Shown one piece after another: positions 17,179 through 27,228 of a stretch of DNA of 64,000 nucleotides (position 1 is the stretch's first letter; each line of letters opens with the position of its first letter). The translations under genes were made by a program, and so were the position numbers. The notes beneath the pieces were generated by a model. That model was given only the letters and a program-made list of their open reading frames with translations. It ran no database searches and was not told where the DNA came from. The stretch lies in assembly GCA_963812475.1 (NCBI GenBank), contig CAWEVI010000057.1, positions 74,861 to 138,860 of the forward strand, given 5' to 3'. The stretch is from JAMXLO01 sp963812475 (lineage in GTDB: Bacteria > Pseudomonadota > Alphaproteobacteria > Acetobacterales > Acetobacteraceae).

Positions 17179-18465
17179 ATGGACCAGTCGCACGACCCGA
17201 CATCCGGCCGTGAGCCGCCACCCGTCGCGTCCGAGGACGACGAACGGGCCAAGGCGCATAAGGCGCAACAAGTCGTGGCGCGTGCGTCGACCGACGTGCG
17301 GCAGATCTGCCTGGTCATCCTCACCCTGTTGGCCGTCCTCTACACCCTGTTCTTCGCGGCGGACATCATTCTGCCATTCGTACTGGCGCTCGTGCTGGCC
17401 CTGGTGCTCGGTCCGGCGATGCGCGTGTTGAACCGCCGGCTCCGCATTCCGAAGATGCTCGCGGCCCTGATGCTGATCATTGCGCTGTTCAGCGCGGTTG
17501 GCGCGGTGGGTTTTGCGATTTCTGTCCCCGCTTCCGGGTGGATCGCCAAGGCGCCGCAATCGTTGCCGACCCTGCTCGAAAAGTTGAGCTTCCTGCGGGA
17601 GCCCATCCGACTGGTACAGCACGGCGTCAAGCAGGTGCAGGATCTGATGTCCCAGAGCGGCGAAAGCGGGCAGTCAGGGAACGCCGGAAGCGATCAGAGC
17701 GCGGCACCCGAGCGCACCGCGCCGAAGTCGCCAGAGCAGCCCGGCGCAGCGGGACCGCAGACCGTCATGGTGCAGCAATCCTCCGGCATGGGCGGCATGA
17801 TGGGGATCGGGTCGTCGATCCTGCAAGGTGGCCGCGCCGTGCTGGGTCAGGGCTTCACCTTGATGCTGCTGCTGTTCTTCTTTCTTTCGTCGAGCGACAG
17901 TCTGCTGCGCCGGTTTGTCGAGATTCTGCCGCATTTCGACGAGAAGCGCCGCGTCGTATCCATCGTGAGCGAGATCGAGAACAACATCTCCCGTTACCTC
18001 ATAACGATTTCCGTCATGAACGCAGGGGTGGGCGTGCTGGCTGGACTGGCGGTCTGGCTGCTGGGAATGCCTGACCCGCTGCTGTTCGGTACGCTGGCCT
18101 TCCTGTTGAACTACGTTCCGATCATCGGTCCCGTCACAGGAATGGTGATCTTCTTCTTCGTCGGCATATTCACGTTCTCGACAATCTGGGAAGCGCTGAT
18201 CCCCGCCGGGATCTACCTCGCGATCCATATGCTGGAGGGGGAGGCCATCACGCCGATGCTGCTGGCGCGCCGGTTCACCCTCAATCCGGTCATGGTCATT
18301 TCATCGCTGATGTTCTGGGACTGGCTGTGGGGCATACCCGGCGCCTTGCTCTCGATGCCGCTTCTGGCAGTCACCAAGATCGTCTGTGACCACATCGAAA
18401 TACTGGCGCCGCTCGGCCATCTTTTGGGCGGCGGTGGCGGGACGGCGGAAAAGCCGCGCGACTGA
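17179..18465 (+). CDS. AI-2E family transporter (PerM-like)
   Basis: A 428-residue polytopic protein with a polar N-terminus of about 40 residues, paired membrane helices, a long soluble insert (about residues 135-215, Ser/Gly/Gln rich) and a C-terminal membrane block with FLLNYVPIIGPVTGMVIFFF and LEGEAITPMLLARRFTLNPV, both typical of the AI-2E transporter family. The ATG at 17179 follows AAGGGG; the frame opens earlier, but that part lacks family features. Substrate unknown; family members include exporters and Na+/H+ antiporters. Confidence 0.88.
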   Translation: MDQSHDPTSGREPPPVASEDDERAKAHKAQQVVARASTDVRQICLVILTLLAVLYTLFFAADIILPFVLALVLALVLGPAMRVLNRRLRIPKMLAALMLIIALFSAVGAVGFAISVPASGWIAKAPQSLPTLLEKLSFLREPIRLVQHGVKQVQDLMSQSGESGQSGNAGSDQSAAPERTAPKSPEQPGAAGPQTVMVQQSSGMGGMMGIGSSILQGGRAVLGQGFTLMLLLFFFLSSSDSLLRRFVEILPHFDEKRRVVSIVSEIENNISRYLITISVMNAGVGVLAGLAVWLLGMPDPLLFGTLAFLLNYVPIIGPVTGMVIFFFVGIFTFSTIWEALIPAGIYLAIHMLEGEAITPMLLARRFTLNPVMVISSLMFWDWLWGIPGALLSMPLLAVTKIVCDHIEILAPLGHLLGGGGGTAEKPRD

Positions 18466-18482
18466 CCGCCATTCACCGGCGG
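18466..18482. terminator. Hairpin between convergent genes
   Basis: CCGCC-attcacc-GGCGG begins directly after the transporter stop codon and lies between it and the stop of the small minus-strand gene. A 5-base stem without a T tract; weak candidate terminator. Confidence 0.3.
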
Positions 18483-18489
18483 GAGCGCG

Positions 18490-18708
18490 CTATTTCGACG
18501 CTTTCGCGGATCTCGCCCGCCACAACGCCATGTCGCCCTCCCGGGTGAACATGACACGGACACCGGTCCCGCCGAGACTCACCCGAACCTTCCCCCCTTT
18601 GCGGGCCCGGTGTTCGGCGAGCCAGGAGGCAAATTCGGGATCGTCCGCGCTGCGCCCCTCGAATTCGATAACTCCGGCGATGTCTTCTTCCTTGCGGCGC
18701 TTGACCAT
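18490..18708 (-). CDS. Small basic hypothetical protein
   Basis: A 72-residue, charged protein (MVKRRKEEDIAGVIEFEGR..) with no signal or membrane segment. GGAG lies about 10 bases before its ATG. It is the only credible frame between the AI-2E transporter gene and the oxidoreductase gene. Codon use looks like that of the neighbouring genes. Function unknown. Confidence 0.55.
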   Translation of the reverse strand: MVKRRKEEDIAGVIEFEGRSADDPEFASWLAEHRARKGGKVRVSLGGTGVRVMFTREGDMALWRARSAKASK

Positions 18709-18768
18709 CGGTATGCGTCTCCTCGCGGCTACATGTCAGCCGGCAAAATGTCAGGAACCTCGCCGACT

Positions 18769-18810
18769 GCAAGGGCGCAATGGGTGGGTTTCGGCAAATC
18801 CTGCCCTTGC
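18769..18810. repeat. Inverted repeat downstream of the cNMP-oxidoreductase gene
   Basis: GCAAGGGC and GCCCTTGC form a perfect 8-base inverted repeat spaced by 26 bases. It lies between the stop of the oxidoreductase gene (18852) and the start of the small gene (18708), both minus strand. It could be a long-loop terminator or an attenuating structure. Confidence 0.35.
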
Positions 18811-18851
18811 GCGCCGCGAATCACCACCGGGTCCGGTCATTTTCTTGCGCT

Positions 18852-20570
18852 CTAATGCGCCGCGATGATGGACCGCTCGCCGTCGGCCACGCCCAGGAAC
18901 GCATGCAACGCCGCCACGACCTGCGCACCCTCGCCGACCGACGCGGCGACCCGCTTGACCGAGCCCGACCGGACGTCGCCAATGGCGAAAACGCCGCGGC
19001 AACTGGTTTCCAGCGATCTGGGATCGTCGAGGGGGCCGCCGCCGGTCATCACGAAACCCTTGGCGTCCAGCGTGACACCGGATCCGGACAGCCAATCCGT
19101 GTTCGGCTCCGCTCCGATAAACAGGAACAGATGACGGATTGGCCGCCGCACTTCTTCGCCTGACGCGGAGTGACGCCAGTGGACCGCCTCCAATGCGCCG
19201 TCCTCACCGTCCAGCCGACTGACCTGGGCGCCTGTCACCACCTCGACATTGGCAAGACCGCTGATGCGGTCAACAAGATAGCGCGACATGCTCGCCGCCA
19301 GACTGGTGCCGCGCGCCAGGAGCCAGACCTTGGCGGCCTGGCTTGCGAGATAGACCACTGCCTGACCAGCCGAATTGCCTGCGCCCACCAGTGCGACCTC
19401 CTGCCCGGCGCATAGCTTCCCTTCCAGGGGCGATGCCCAATAGTGCACGCTCGACCCCTCGAACGCGTCGAGGTTCGCGACATGGAGGCGGCGGTAGCGA
19501 GCGCCACTGGCGATGATGACGGCGCGGCTGCTGACGCGTTCATCATTCGACAACCGCAAGACGAAAGACCGCCGATCCGATCCGCTCCGGGCCGCCCCGG
19601 CCTGGTCCGAATCATTCCAAGCCTGGAAGCTCGCCACCTCGTCCGGGATCGCCATCTCGGCGCCGAACTTTTGTGCCTGGTTGTATGCGCGCGCCATCAG
19701 GGCAATGCCGGAGATCCCGGTCGGAAAGCCCAGGTAGTTCTCGATCCGGGAGGAGGCGCCGGCCTGACCGCCGAATGCGCGGCAATCGAACACCAATACG
19801 GACAGCCCTTCCGACGCCGCATAGACTGCCGCGGCCAGCCCGGCCGGCCCGGCGCCGACGATCGCCACATCATACAGGCGATCTGGATCGATCGGACCCA
19901 CCAGCCCGATGCAGCGGGCGAGCTCCGCCTCGCCGGGATTGCGCAAAAGCGCCCCGGTCGGACACAGCACGACGGGCAGATGCCCGGGGTCGATATGGAA
20001 GCGCTCGATCAGCGCCTTCGCCTCGAGATCCGTATCGGGATCCAGCCTGACATGGGGATGCGCGTTGCGCGCCAGAAAGCCCTCAAGCCGGAGCACATCG
20101 CCGTTGCCGGCGCGGCCGATGATGACCGGTCCGCCGATGCCGGTCTCGAGCAGGCCGACACGACGCAGTATCAGCGCCCGCATGATCGTCTCGCCAAGAT
20201 CCGCTTCCGCGATCAGCAATGCCCGCAGCCGGTCCGGCGGGATCAACAAGGCCTCCACCGGCCCTCGCGCATAGACGTCGACCAGGGCTGGCCGGCCCGC
20301 CAATTGAGCCAGCTCACCCATGAACGCGCCCGGTTTGTGGGTGATGATCAGCTCGCGTTTGCCGGATCCATGGTGCCGGGTCACGTCGGCTTCGCCCGAC
20401 AGGACAATGGCCAGGCCATGGCCCGCTTCCCCGACCTTGACCAGCGGCTCGTCCGCGCCATAGCTGCGAACCACGCCAAAGCGACGCACCCGCTCGATTT
20501 CCGTCGTTTCGAGTGTGGGAAACATCTGGTGGCGTCGGGTATCGATGATCGTATGGGTCAAATCTGACAT
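18852..20570 (-). CDS. Cyclic-nucleotide-binding, thioredoxin-reductase-like FAD/NAD(P)H oxidoreductase
   Basis: A 572-residue three-part protein. Residues about 10-135 form a cyclic-nucleotide-binding (CAP_ED) domain (GEADVTRHH, GAFMGELAQLAGRPALV). Residues 145-215 are a small glutaredoxin-like linker. The rest is a pyridine-nucleotide-disulfide oxidoreductase body: FAD GAGPAG at 239-244, NAD(P) GAGNSAG at 397-403 and a C-terminal GVFAIGDVR. The redox CxxC of thioredoxin reductase is absent; the equivalent place reads VHYWASPLEG. It is therefore unlikely to reduce thioredoxin by the classical route and may act as a ligand-controlled oxidase or reductase. Confidence 0.88.
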   Translation of the reverse strand: MSDLTHTIIDTRRHQMFPTLETTEIERVRRFGVVRSYGADEPLVKVGEAGHGLAIVLSGEADVTRHHGSGKRELIITHKPGAFMGELAQLAGRPALVDVYARGPVEALLIPPDRLRALLIAEADLGETIMRALILRRVGLLETGIGGPVIIGRAGNGDVLRLEGFLARNAHPHVRLDPDTDLEAKALIERFHIDPGHLPVVLCPTGALLRNPGEAELARCIGLVGPIDPDRLYDVAIVGAGPAGLAAAVYAASEGLSVLVFDCRAFGGQAGASSRIENYLGFPTGISGIALMARAYNQAQKFGAEMAIPDEVASFQAWNDSDQAGAARSGSDRRSFVLRLSNDERVSSRAVIIASGARYRRLHVANLDAFEGSSVHYWASPLEGKLCAGQEVALVGAGNSAGQAVVYLASQAAKVWLLARGTSLAASMSRYLVDRISGLANVEVVTGAQVSRLDGEDGALEAVHWRHSASGEEVRRPIRHLFLFIGAEPNTDWLSGSGVTLDAKGFVMTGGGPLDDPRSLETSCRGVFAIGDVRSGSVKRVAASVGEGAQVVAALHAFLGVADGERSIIAAH

Positions 20571-20768
20571 TGGTGTCCGTCACTCGCCAGCGGCATCCAT
20601 TGAGGAATACACGATCTGACCGGCGTGAGCCAAAGTGACGGGGTGGACCGCCCATCCGTGCGGCGGCAGAATTGAACGCCGGTTTGCCGGGTGACCACCA
20701 GAGCCTCGGAGCGTAGCCTGTCGAGCCGCAGCAGCGCAGTATTCACGTCAGCCCGAGGATGAGATCGC
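20571..20768. promoter_or_regulatory. Divergent intergenic region
   Basis: About 200 bases between the minus-strand oxidoreductase start and the plus-strand aldolase-like start. It must hold both promoters. I see no confident -35/-10 pair, operator palindrome or small gene. Confidence 0.4.
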
Positions 20769-21683
20769 ATGGACATCGGATATGACCGCCCGCTCTACCT
20801 TCTGCCCTTCGATCACCGGGCGTCGTTCGAGAAGGGCCTGTTCGGTTTCGCGGAGCCGCTCACGCCGGAGCAGACCGCCACCGTGGCTGCCAGCAAACAG
20901 GTGGTCTACGACGGATTCAAATCCGCGCTGGAGAAGGGTGTCCCGCGGGACGCGGCCGGTATTCTGGTGGATGAGCAGTTCGGCGCCGCGATTCTGCGCG
21001 ATGCCCGTGCGGGCAATTACATCACCTGCGCACCGGCCGAGAAGAGCGGACAGCCCGAATTCCAGTTCGAATACGGTGACGCGTGGCAGCGCCACATCGA
21101 CGAATTCAGCCCGTCCTTCGTCAAGGTGCTGGTGCGATACAACCCGGCCGGCGATGCGGCGATGAATCACCGCCAGGCGGACAAGCTTCGTCAGCTGGGC
21201 GAATATGCGCATCAGTCCGGCCGCCATTTCATGTTCGAGTTGCTCGTGCCGATGACGCATGAGCAATCCGATCAGGTAGAGGGCGACCAGGCTCTCTACG
21301 ATCGCGACCTGCGCCCCGCACTGATGATCGGCGCGATCGAGGCGTTGCAGAATGATGGGGTTGAACCCGACGCCTGGAAGGTCGAAGGACTGGCCAAGCG
21401 GGATGATTGTGTCGCGCTGGTGGCTGCGGCACGCCGAGGCGGTCGTGACAAGATCGGCTGTATCGTGCTGGGGCGCGGCGCGGACGAGGCCGGAATTCTA
21501 ACATGGCTTCGTGCCGCCGCGCCGGTGACCGGGTTCATCGGCTTTGCCGTTGGACGCACGTCGTTCTGGAACCCGCTCGTCGCTCTGCGCGACGACAAGA
21601 TGAAGCGCGAACAGGCCGTCGAGTTGATCGCCACGCGATACGTCGAGTGGGTGCACACGTTCCGCGAAGCAAGCGGACGGTGA
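20769..21683 (+). CDS. DUF2090 / IolC-C-terminal-like aldolase family protein
   Basis: A 304-residue TIM-barrel-like protein opening with LYLLPFDHRASFEKGLFG, a feature of the DUF2090 family. That domain also forms the C-terminal half of 5-dehydro-2-deoxygluconokinase fusions and is related to 2-deoxy-5-keto-gluconate-6-phosphate aldolases. Other barrel strands are FVKVLVRYNP, FMFELLVPMT, PDAWKVEGL and GFAVGRTSFWNPL with probable phosphate- and Schiff-base-region residues. No kinase domain and no iol neighbours are present, so the substrate is open. Monocistronic, divergent from the oxidoreductase gene. Confidence 0.8.
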   Translation: MDIGYDRPLYLLPFDHRASFEKGLFGFAEPLTPEQTATVAASKQVVYDGFKSALEKGVPRDAAGILVDEQFGAAILRDARAGNYITCAPAEKSGQPEFQFEYGDAWQRHIDEFSPSFVKVLVRYNPAGDAAMNHRQADKLRQLGEYAHQSGRHFMFELLVPMTHEQSDQVEGDQALYDRDLRPALMIGAIEALQNDGVEPDAWKVEGLAKRDDCVALVAAARRGGRDKIGCIVLGRGADEAGILTWLRAAAPVTGFIGFAVGRTSFWNPLVALRDDKMKREQAVELIATRYVEWVHTFREASGR

Positions 21684-21737
21684 TCGCGCGATCAACCGCC
21701 CGTTGGTGAATTCGACCTGCGCCGCAGCGCCCCGGCG

Positions 21738-22934
21738 TCAGTAGCCCAGCGGCTCGGCCACCACCGGGGTCCACCGCGTCTTCTTCACCACCGACAGGAA
21801 CGACTGTGTGGAGGCGTGGTGGTCCGTGGGGGTGATCGTCAGCGGCGGGCCGCCGAACATGTCGCGCCAGTCCTTGACGCCTTCCATCGACCTCTGAAAC
21901 GTGTCCAGGTTCAACTCGCGGCCCGCGCGCTGCAGAACGTCGATCAGGCAGGCCGCCGCCGCATAGCCGGCCTCGCCCAGGTAATTGATGTCGATGCCGA
22001 AGCGCTGTCTGTAGCGGGCAGTGACTTCGCGAACCGCCGGGCGCGGATCGTCGGAATAGGCGTATATGCCCGGCGACATCGAATAGAACCCCTCCGCCGG
22101 TTCCCCCGGGGCCTCGGCGACGGCGGTGGAATAGCTCGCGAACTGGCCGCAGAACTCCACATCCCAACCCATTTTGCGTGCGGTCTGCAGGATGATGATC
22201 GTGTCCCTAACAATCGTGCCCATGCACACCAGATCGCAGCCGGCCTCCTTGAGCCGCGTCACGTGCACGTTGAAGTCGGTGGCAGTTGGGCTGAACGTTG
22301 AAACGGCACCCAGTTTAAGCTTCATCGCATCGACCTGGGCGACCACGCCGGCGTGGATGTCCTTGCCGAAGTCGGTGTCCTCGTACATCGAACCGATGAC
22401 CTTTCGGCCCTTGGTCTCGGCGAAATACTTCACGCAGGCGCGCATCTGATCATAGTACGATGCGAACTGGCCGTATTTGTACGGGCTCAGCGGCAGGTAC
22501 ATGGATCGTGCGCAGGTCAGCGGGAACACGCTCGGCACCTGCTTCTCGATCATCATCGGCAGAACCGCATCCATCTGCGGCGTGCCGCCACTGCTGATCG
22601 AGAGGAAGATGTTGTCGCGGTTGACCAGCTTGTTCATGGCCTGCACCGCCTTGGGGACCAGATACTCCATGTCCTCGACGATGAAGTGGATCTTGCGGCC
22701 GTTGATGCCGCCCTTCGCGTTGATGTCGTCGAACGCCATGCGGATCGAGTTGGCAGCGTTGGTGCCCTGCACCGCGGTGACGCCGGACAGGTCGGTCATC
22801 ATGCCGATGACGATCTCGGTGTCGGACACGCCGCGCGTGGCGGCGGCGGCGCGTCCGATGATGGCGGGTGAGGCAAGCAGACCGGCGGCGCCTGCCAGCA
22901 CGGAACGGCGTGTGGTCGCGCGTGTATGAACCAT
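21738..22934 (-). CDS. Branched-chain-amino-acid-type ABC substrate-binding protein (LivJ/urea family)
   Basis: A 398-residue periplasmic protein with a Tat-like signal (TTRRSVLAGAAGLLASPAII) ending near RAAAA. The body is a Peripla_BP_6 fold (ETVIGMMTDLSG-type first strand, AVQGTNAANSIRMAFDDINA, GGINGRKIHFIVEDMEY). No permease or ATPase genes adjoin. Such orphan binding proteins commonly accompany aromatic or alicyclic degradation genes, which fits the monooxygenases that follow. The ligand is probably a small acid, but this is inference. Confidence 0.87.
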   Translation of the reverse strand: MVHTRATTRRSVLAGAAGLLASPAIIGRAAAATRGVSDTEIVIGMMTDLSGVTAVQGTNAANSIRMAFDDINAKGGINGRKIHFIVEDMEYLVPKAVQAMNKLVNRDNIFLSISSGGTPQMDAVLPMMIEKQVPSVFPLTCARSMYLPLSPYKYGQFASYYDQMRACVKYFAETKGRKVIGSMYEDTDFGKDIHAGVVAQVDAMKLKLGAVSTFSPTATDFNVHVTRLKEAGCDLVCMGTIVRDTIIILQTARKMGWDVEFCGQFASYSTAVAEAPGEPAEGFYSMSPGIYAYSDDPRPAVREVTARYRQRFGIDINYLGEAGYAAAACLIDVLQRAGRELNLDTFQRSMEGVKDWRDMFGGPPLTITPTDHHASTQSFLSVVKKTRWTPVVAEPLGY

Positions 22935-23129
22935 GACGTGTTTTCCCCCTCGCGGCCGGAGAAGTCCGGCCGCCTTGCTCTGTCGATTGGTCCCGGTTTT
23001 GACCCGGGGTCAGCAGCACGTCTCGTCCAAACTCCGACAGCGCCGTCGGGGAGTGCGACGGGCGGCGTTGCGGCAGGCTAGCGCGGACGGAGGTCAGGTC
23101 ATTCCTGGTCAGCCGCCAGCGCGGGCCGG

Positions 23130-24374
23130 CTATTCCGCCGCGGCCCGGGCAGGCTGGTTGCGCCCGTTCATGTACTGCACGCTGACCGGCTGGTTGGTCT
23201 CGAACGGGCTCTTGAGATCGAATTCCTTCGCCATCTCGCGCACCGCCGGGAACACTTCCTCCCCGAGCAGCCGGATGCACGTCTTGGCATCAGCGTGCGA
23301 CACGGTGCCGTCATTGCCCCAGAACGCGAAGATGCCGGGCCGCGTCTCCTCCAGCAGCACGCGCAGCTTGGCGATCACCTGCTTCGGGGTGCCGGCGATG
23401 ATCATCATCTCCTTCAACTGCCCCTCCAGCGCCGGACGGGCACGCGGGCTGGTCGACCGGCCGATCGAGGACTCGACGAAGGCGCGGCGGTTCTCCGGGC
23501 TGTAGTAGCCGGCGGGCGTGCTCCACACCGGATGTGCGAGGCCGGTGAACTCGCCTTGCATCCACAGGAACTGGCGCGCGTTCTCGATCGCCTTCTCCTC
23601 GGTTTCGGCGACGTGGATCTGCTTCAGCAGGCCGTGGTAATCCGGACCGCCGGCAAACCCCGCATCGGCTGCCGCATCGTCGTACATCTTCCAGATCTGC
23701 TTCGTGCGTTCGACCGGCGTGTTCAACGCGATATACGGATAGCCGTGCTGCGCCGCCCAGATGATCGTCTCGCGGCTGATCACGCCGGGAATCCAAATCC
23801 GAGGATGCGGCTTCTGCAACGGCACTGCCCACGGGTTGACGACGCGGTGCTGGTAGTGCGTGCCTTCCCAGCGGAACGGCCCCGGTGTCGTCCACGTCTT
23901 CACGATCAGGTCGTGCGCCTCCTCGAAGCGCTCGCGGTTGAACGCCGGGTTGACGCCGTTGGCGAGCTGCTCCTGGCCGCCGCCGCGCACGAAGCCGGAC
24001 ACCAGCCGTCCCTTCGAAATCATGTCGATCATCGCCAGCTCTTCGGCGAGCTGCACCGGGTTGTCCGACAGAGGCAGCGGATTGCCCAGGATGACGATCT
24101 TCACGTTCTTCGTCATCGCGGCGAGGATCGAGGCGAAGATATTGGTGCGCGCCTGCATGCAGAACGGTGCGTTGTGGTGCTCGTTCAGCATGATGCCGTC
24201 AAAGCCCAGCTCATCGACCAGCAGGTAGTGCTCGAGATACTCATTGTACAGCCGGCTGCCCTCGCTCGGGTCGAAATGGCTGTTTGAAAACATCAGGGCG
24301 GTGGCGCCGAAGTCCAGGCCGGCCTGGGCGAAATAGGCCGACATCGGCTGCTCGGTGAAGTACATCAGGTGCAT
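23130..24374 (-). CDS. LLM-class flavin-dependent monooxygenase (luciferase-like)
   Basis: A 414-residue bacterial-luciferase-fold protein. The start at 24374 has GGGAG 6 bases upstream; the frame is open to 24599, but that part lacks family features. Hallmarks are DELGFDGIMLNEHHN, ILAAMTKNVKIVILGNPLPL and MIDMISKGRLVSGFVRGGGQ, which place the flavin and substrate pocket. Family members use FMNH2 from a partner reductase to oxidise alkanes, nitriloacetate or terpenoid-type molecules. Divergent from a Baeyer-Villiger-type monooxygenase gene. Confidence 0.9.
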   Translation of the reverse strand: MHLMYFTEQPMSAYFAQAGLDFGATALMFSNSHFDPSEGSRLYNEYLEHYLLVDELGFDGIMLNEHHNAPFCMQARTNIFASILAAMTKNVKIVILGNPLPLSDNPVQLAEELAMIDMISKGRLVSGFVRGGGQEQLANGVNPAFNRERFEEAHDLIVKTWTTPGPFRWEGTHYQHRVVNPWAVPLQKPHPRIWIPGVISRETIIWAAQHGYPYIALNTPVERTKQIWKMYDDAAADAGFAGGPDYHGLLKQIHVAETEEKAIENARQFLWMQGEFTGLAHPVWSTPAGYYSPENRRAFVESSIGRSTSPRARPALEGQLKEMMIIAGTPKQVIAKLRVLLEETRPGIFAFWGNDGTVSHADAKTCIRLLGEEVFPAVREMAKEFDLKSPFETNQPVSVQYMNGRNQPARAAAE

Positions 24375-24620
24375 GACGGTCTCCCTTTCCGGCGTGGCCG
24401 AACATCGGCGCTGCCAGCGTCGTGTAGACGACGCTAGACCTCCGTCTGCGTTCGGGCAATCGGCCGGTAGCGCAAAGGCCGCGAGGTCGCTCCATGGACG
24501 TCGGCGAATGCGCAAGCGTCTTACGCGGAGGAAAGGCGGAGGACCGCAAGGGCCGCGCATGCCTGCCTTGGCAGAACGCGCGCGTCCGTCGATAACCACT
24601 ACATCCAGGAGTGACAGCAG
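24375..24620. promoter_or_regulatory. Divergent region between two monooxygenase genes
   Basis: About 245 bases separating the luciferase-like and Baeyer-Villiger-type monooxygenase starts. It should carry both promoters and any shared operator. I found no gene and no confident operator by eye. Confidence 0.4.
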
Positions 24621-26261
<1,641 letters not shown>

Positions 26262-26312
26262 CGCCGGAAGCAGATCATGCTGATCCGGCACGATCTCACG
26301 AGGGAGGAGACA

Positions 26313-27161
26313 ATGGGACCAAGACTTGTCGATCACCTGCTCTACGAGCCGGAGGACAGCGGCATCCTCTGGATCAAGTTCAATCGCCCGGAGCGGATGA
26401 ACGCACTTGTTGGTACCGCGGAGGAAAACGGTACCGTCGCGAAGGTCGGTGAGTATATGCGGGCCGGCGACGACGACCCCGGCGTCCGCGTGATCGTGCT
26501 CACCGGGGTCGGGCGTGGGTTCTGTTCCGGCGCAAATCTCGGATCGAAGGCGTCGGAGGACATCACCGGTGCAAACCTGTCCGGCAATCGTGGCACGCAT
26601 GAAGGTCCGGATGCGGCGCGCCAACACTTCTTCCACGGGTTCACCCAGCTTCACCGCGACATCTCGCTGATCCGCAAGCCGACAATCGCGATGCTCAACG
26701 GGCCGGCGGTGGGTTCGGGCATGGATATGGCACTGCATTGCGACATCCGTGTCGGCTGTGAGAGGACGCGATTCATCGGCTATCACAATGCCGGACAGAT
26801 CATCGAAAACGGCGGCTCGTACTATCTTCCCAAGATGGTCGGCCTCGGCCGCGCCCTGGAATTCGCCTATACCGGAGAACTGAACGCCGAGCGGGCATAC
26901 GAGTGGGGTGTGCTCAATCACCTGGTCCCATCCGAACGACTGGAGGAAACCACCCGGGAGCTGTGTGAAAAGATCATCGCACGGCCGCCGCTGGTGCAGT
27001 GGGTGAGCAAGCGCGTCATGCGTGCGGCTCTGGAGAGCACGCTTGAGACCACCATGGTTCTCACCTCCAACGCCGGCGGCATACTTCAGGGTTCGGAAGA
27101 TGCGAAAGAGGCGCGGCGCGCTTTCATCGAGAAACGAAAGGGCCGTTTCAAGGGCGTCTGA
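26313..27161 (+). CDS. Enoyl-CoA hydratase/isomerase family protein
   Basis: A 282-residue crotonase-fold protein beginning MGPRLVDHLLY; GGAGGAG directly precedes this ATG, so the in-frame ATG at 26277 is not used. It has the oxyanion-hole segments VLTGVGRGFCSGANL and the PTIAMLNGPAVGSGMDMALHCDIRV block of the family. The catalytic Glu pair cannot be placed with certainty, so hydratase, isomerase or hydrolase are all possible. Co-directional with the Baeyer-Villiger monooxygenase gene and likely in the same operon. Confidence 0.9.
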   Translation: MGPRLVDHLLYEPEDSGILWIKFNRPERMNALVGTAEENGTVAKVGEYMRAGDDDPGVRVIVLTGVGRGFCSGANLGSKASEDITGANLSGNRGTHEGPDAARQHFFHGFTQLHRDISLIRKPTIAMLNGPAVGSGMDMALHCDIRVGCERTRFIGYHNAGQIIENGGSYYLPKMVGLGRALEFAYTGELNAERAYEWGVLNHLVPSERLEETTRELCEKIIARPPLVQWVSKRVMRAALESTLETTMVLTSNAGGILQGSEDAKEARRAFIEKRKGRFKGV

Positions 27162-27172
27162 CCTGCAACCAT

Positions 27173-27211
27173 CCCGATCATGCCGGGTTGAAATGCCCGG
27201 TCACGATCGGG
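27173..27211. terminator. Nested inverted repeat between convergent genes
   Basis: An outer arm pair CCCGATC/GATCGGG encloses an inner pair CCGGG/CCCGG with an 8-base loop. It sits between the enoyl-CoA hydratase stop and the stop of the minus-strand flavoprotein gene. Probable bidirectional terminator; it also resembles the dispersed CCGGG palindromes elsewhere in the window. Confidence 0.5.
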
Positions 27212-27228
27212 TCCGGCGCATCACCGCG

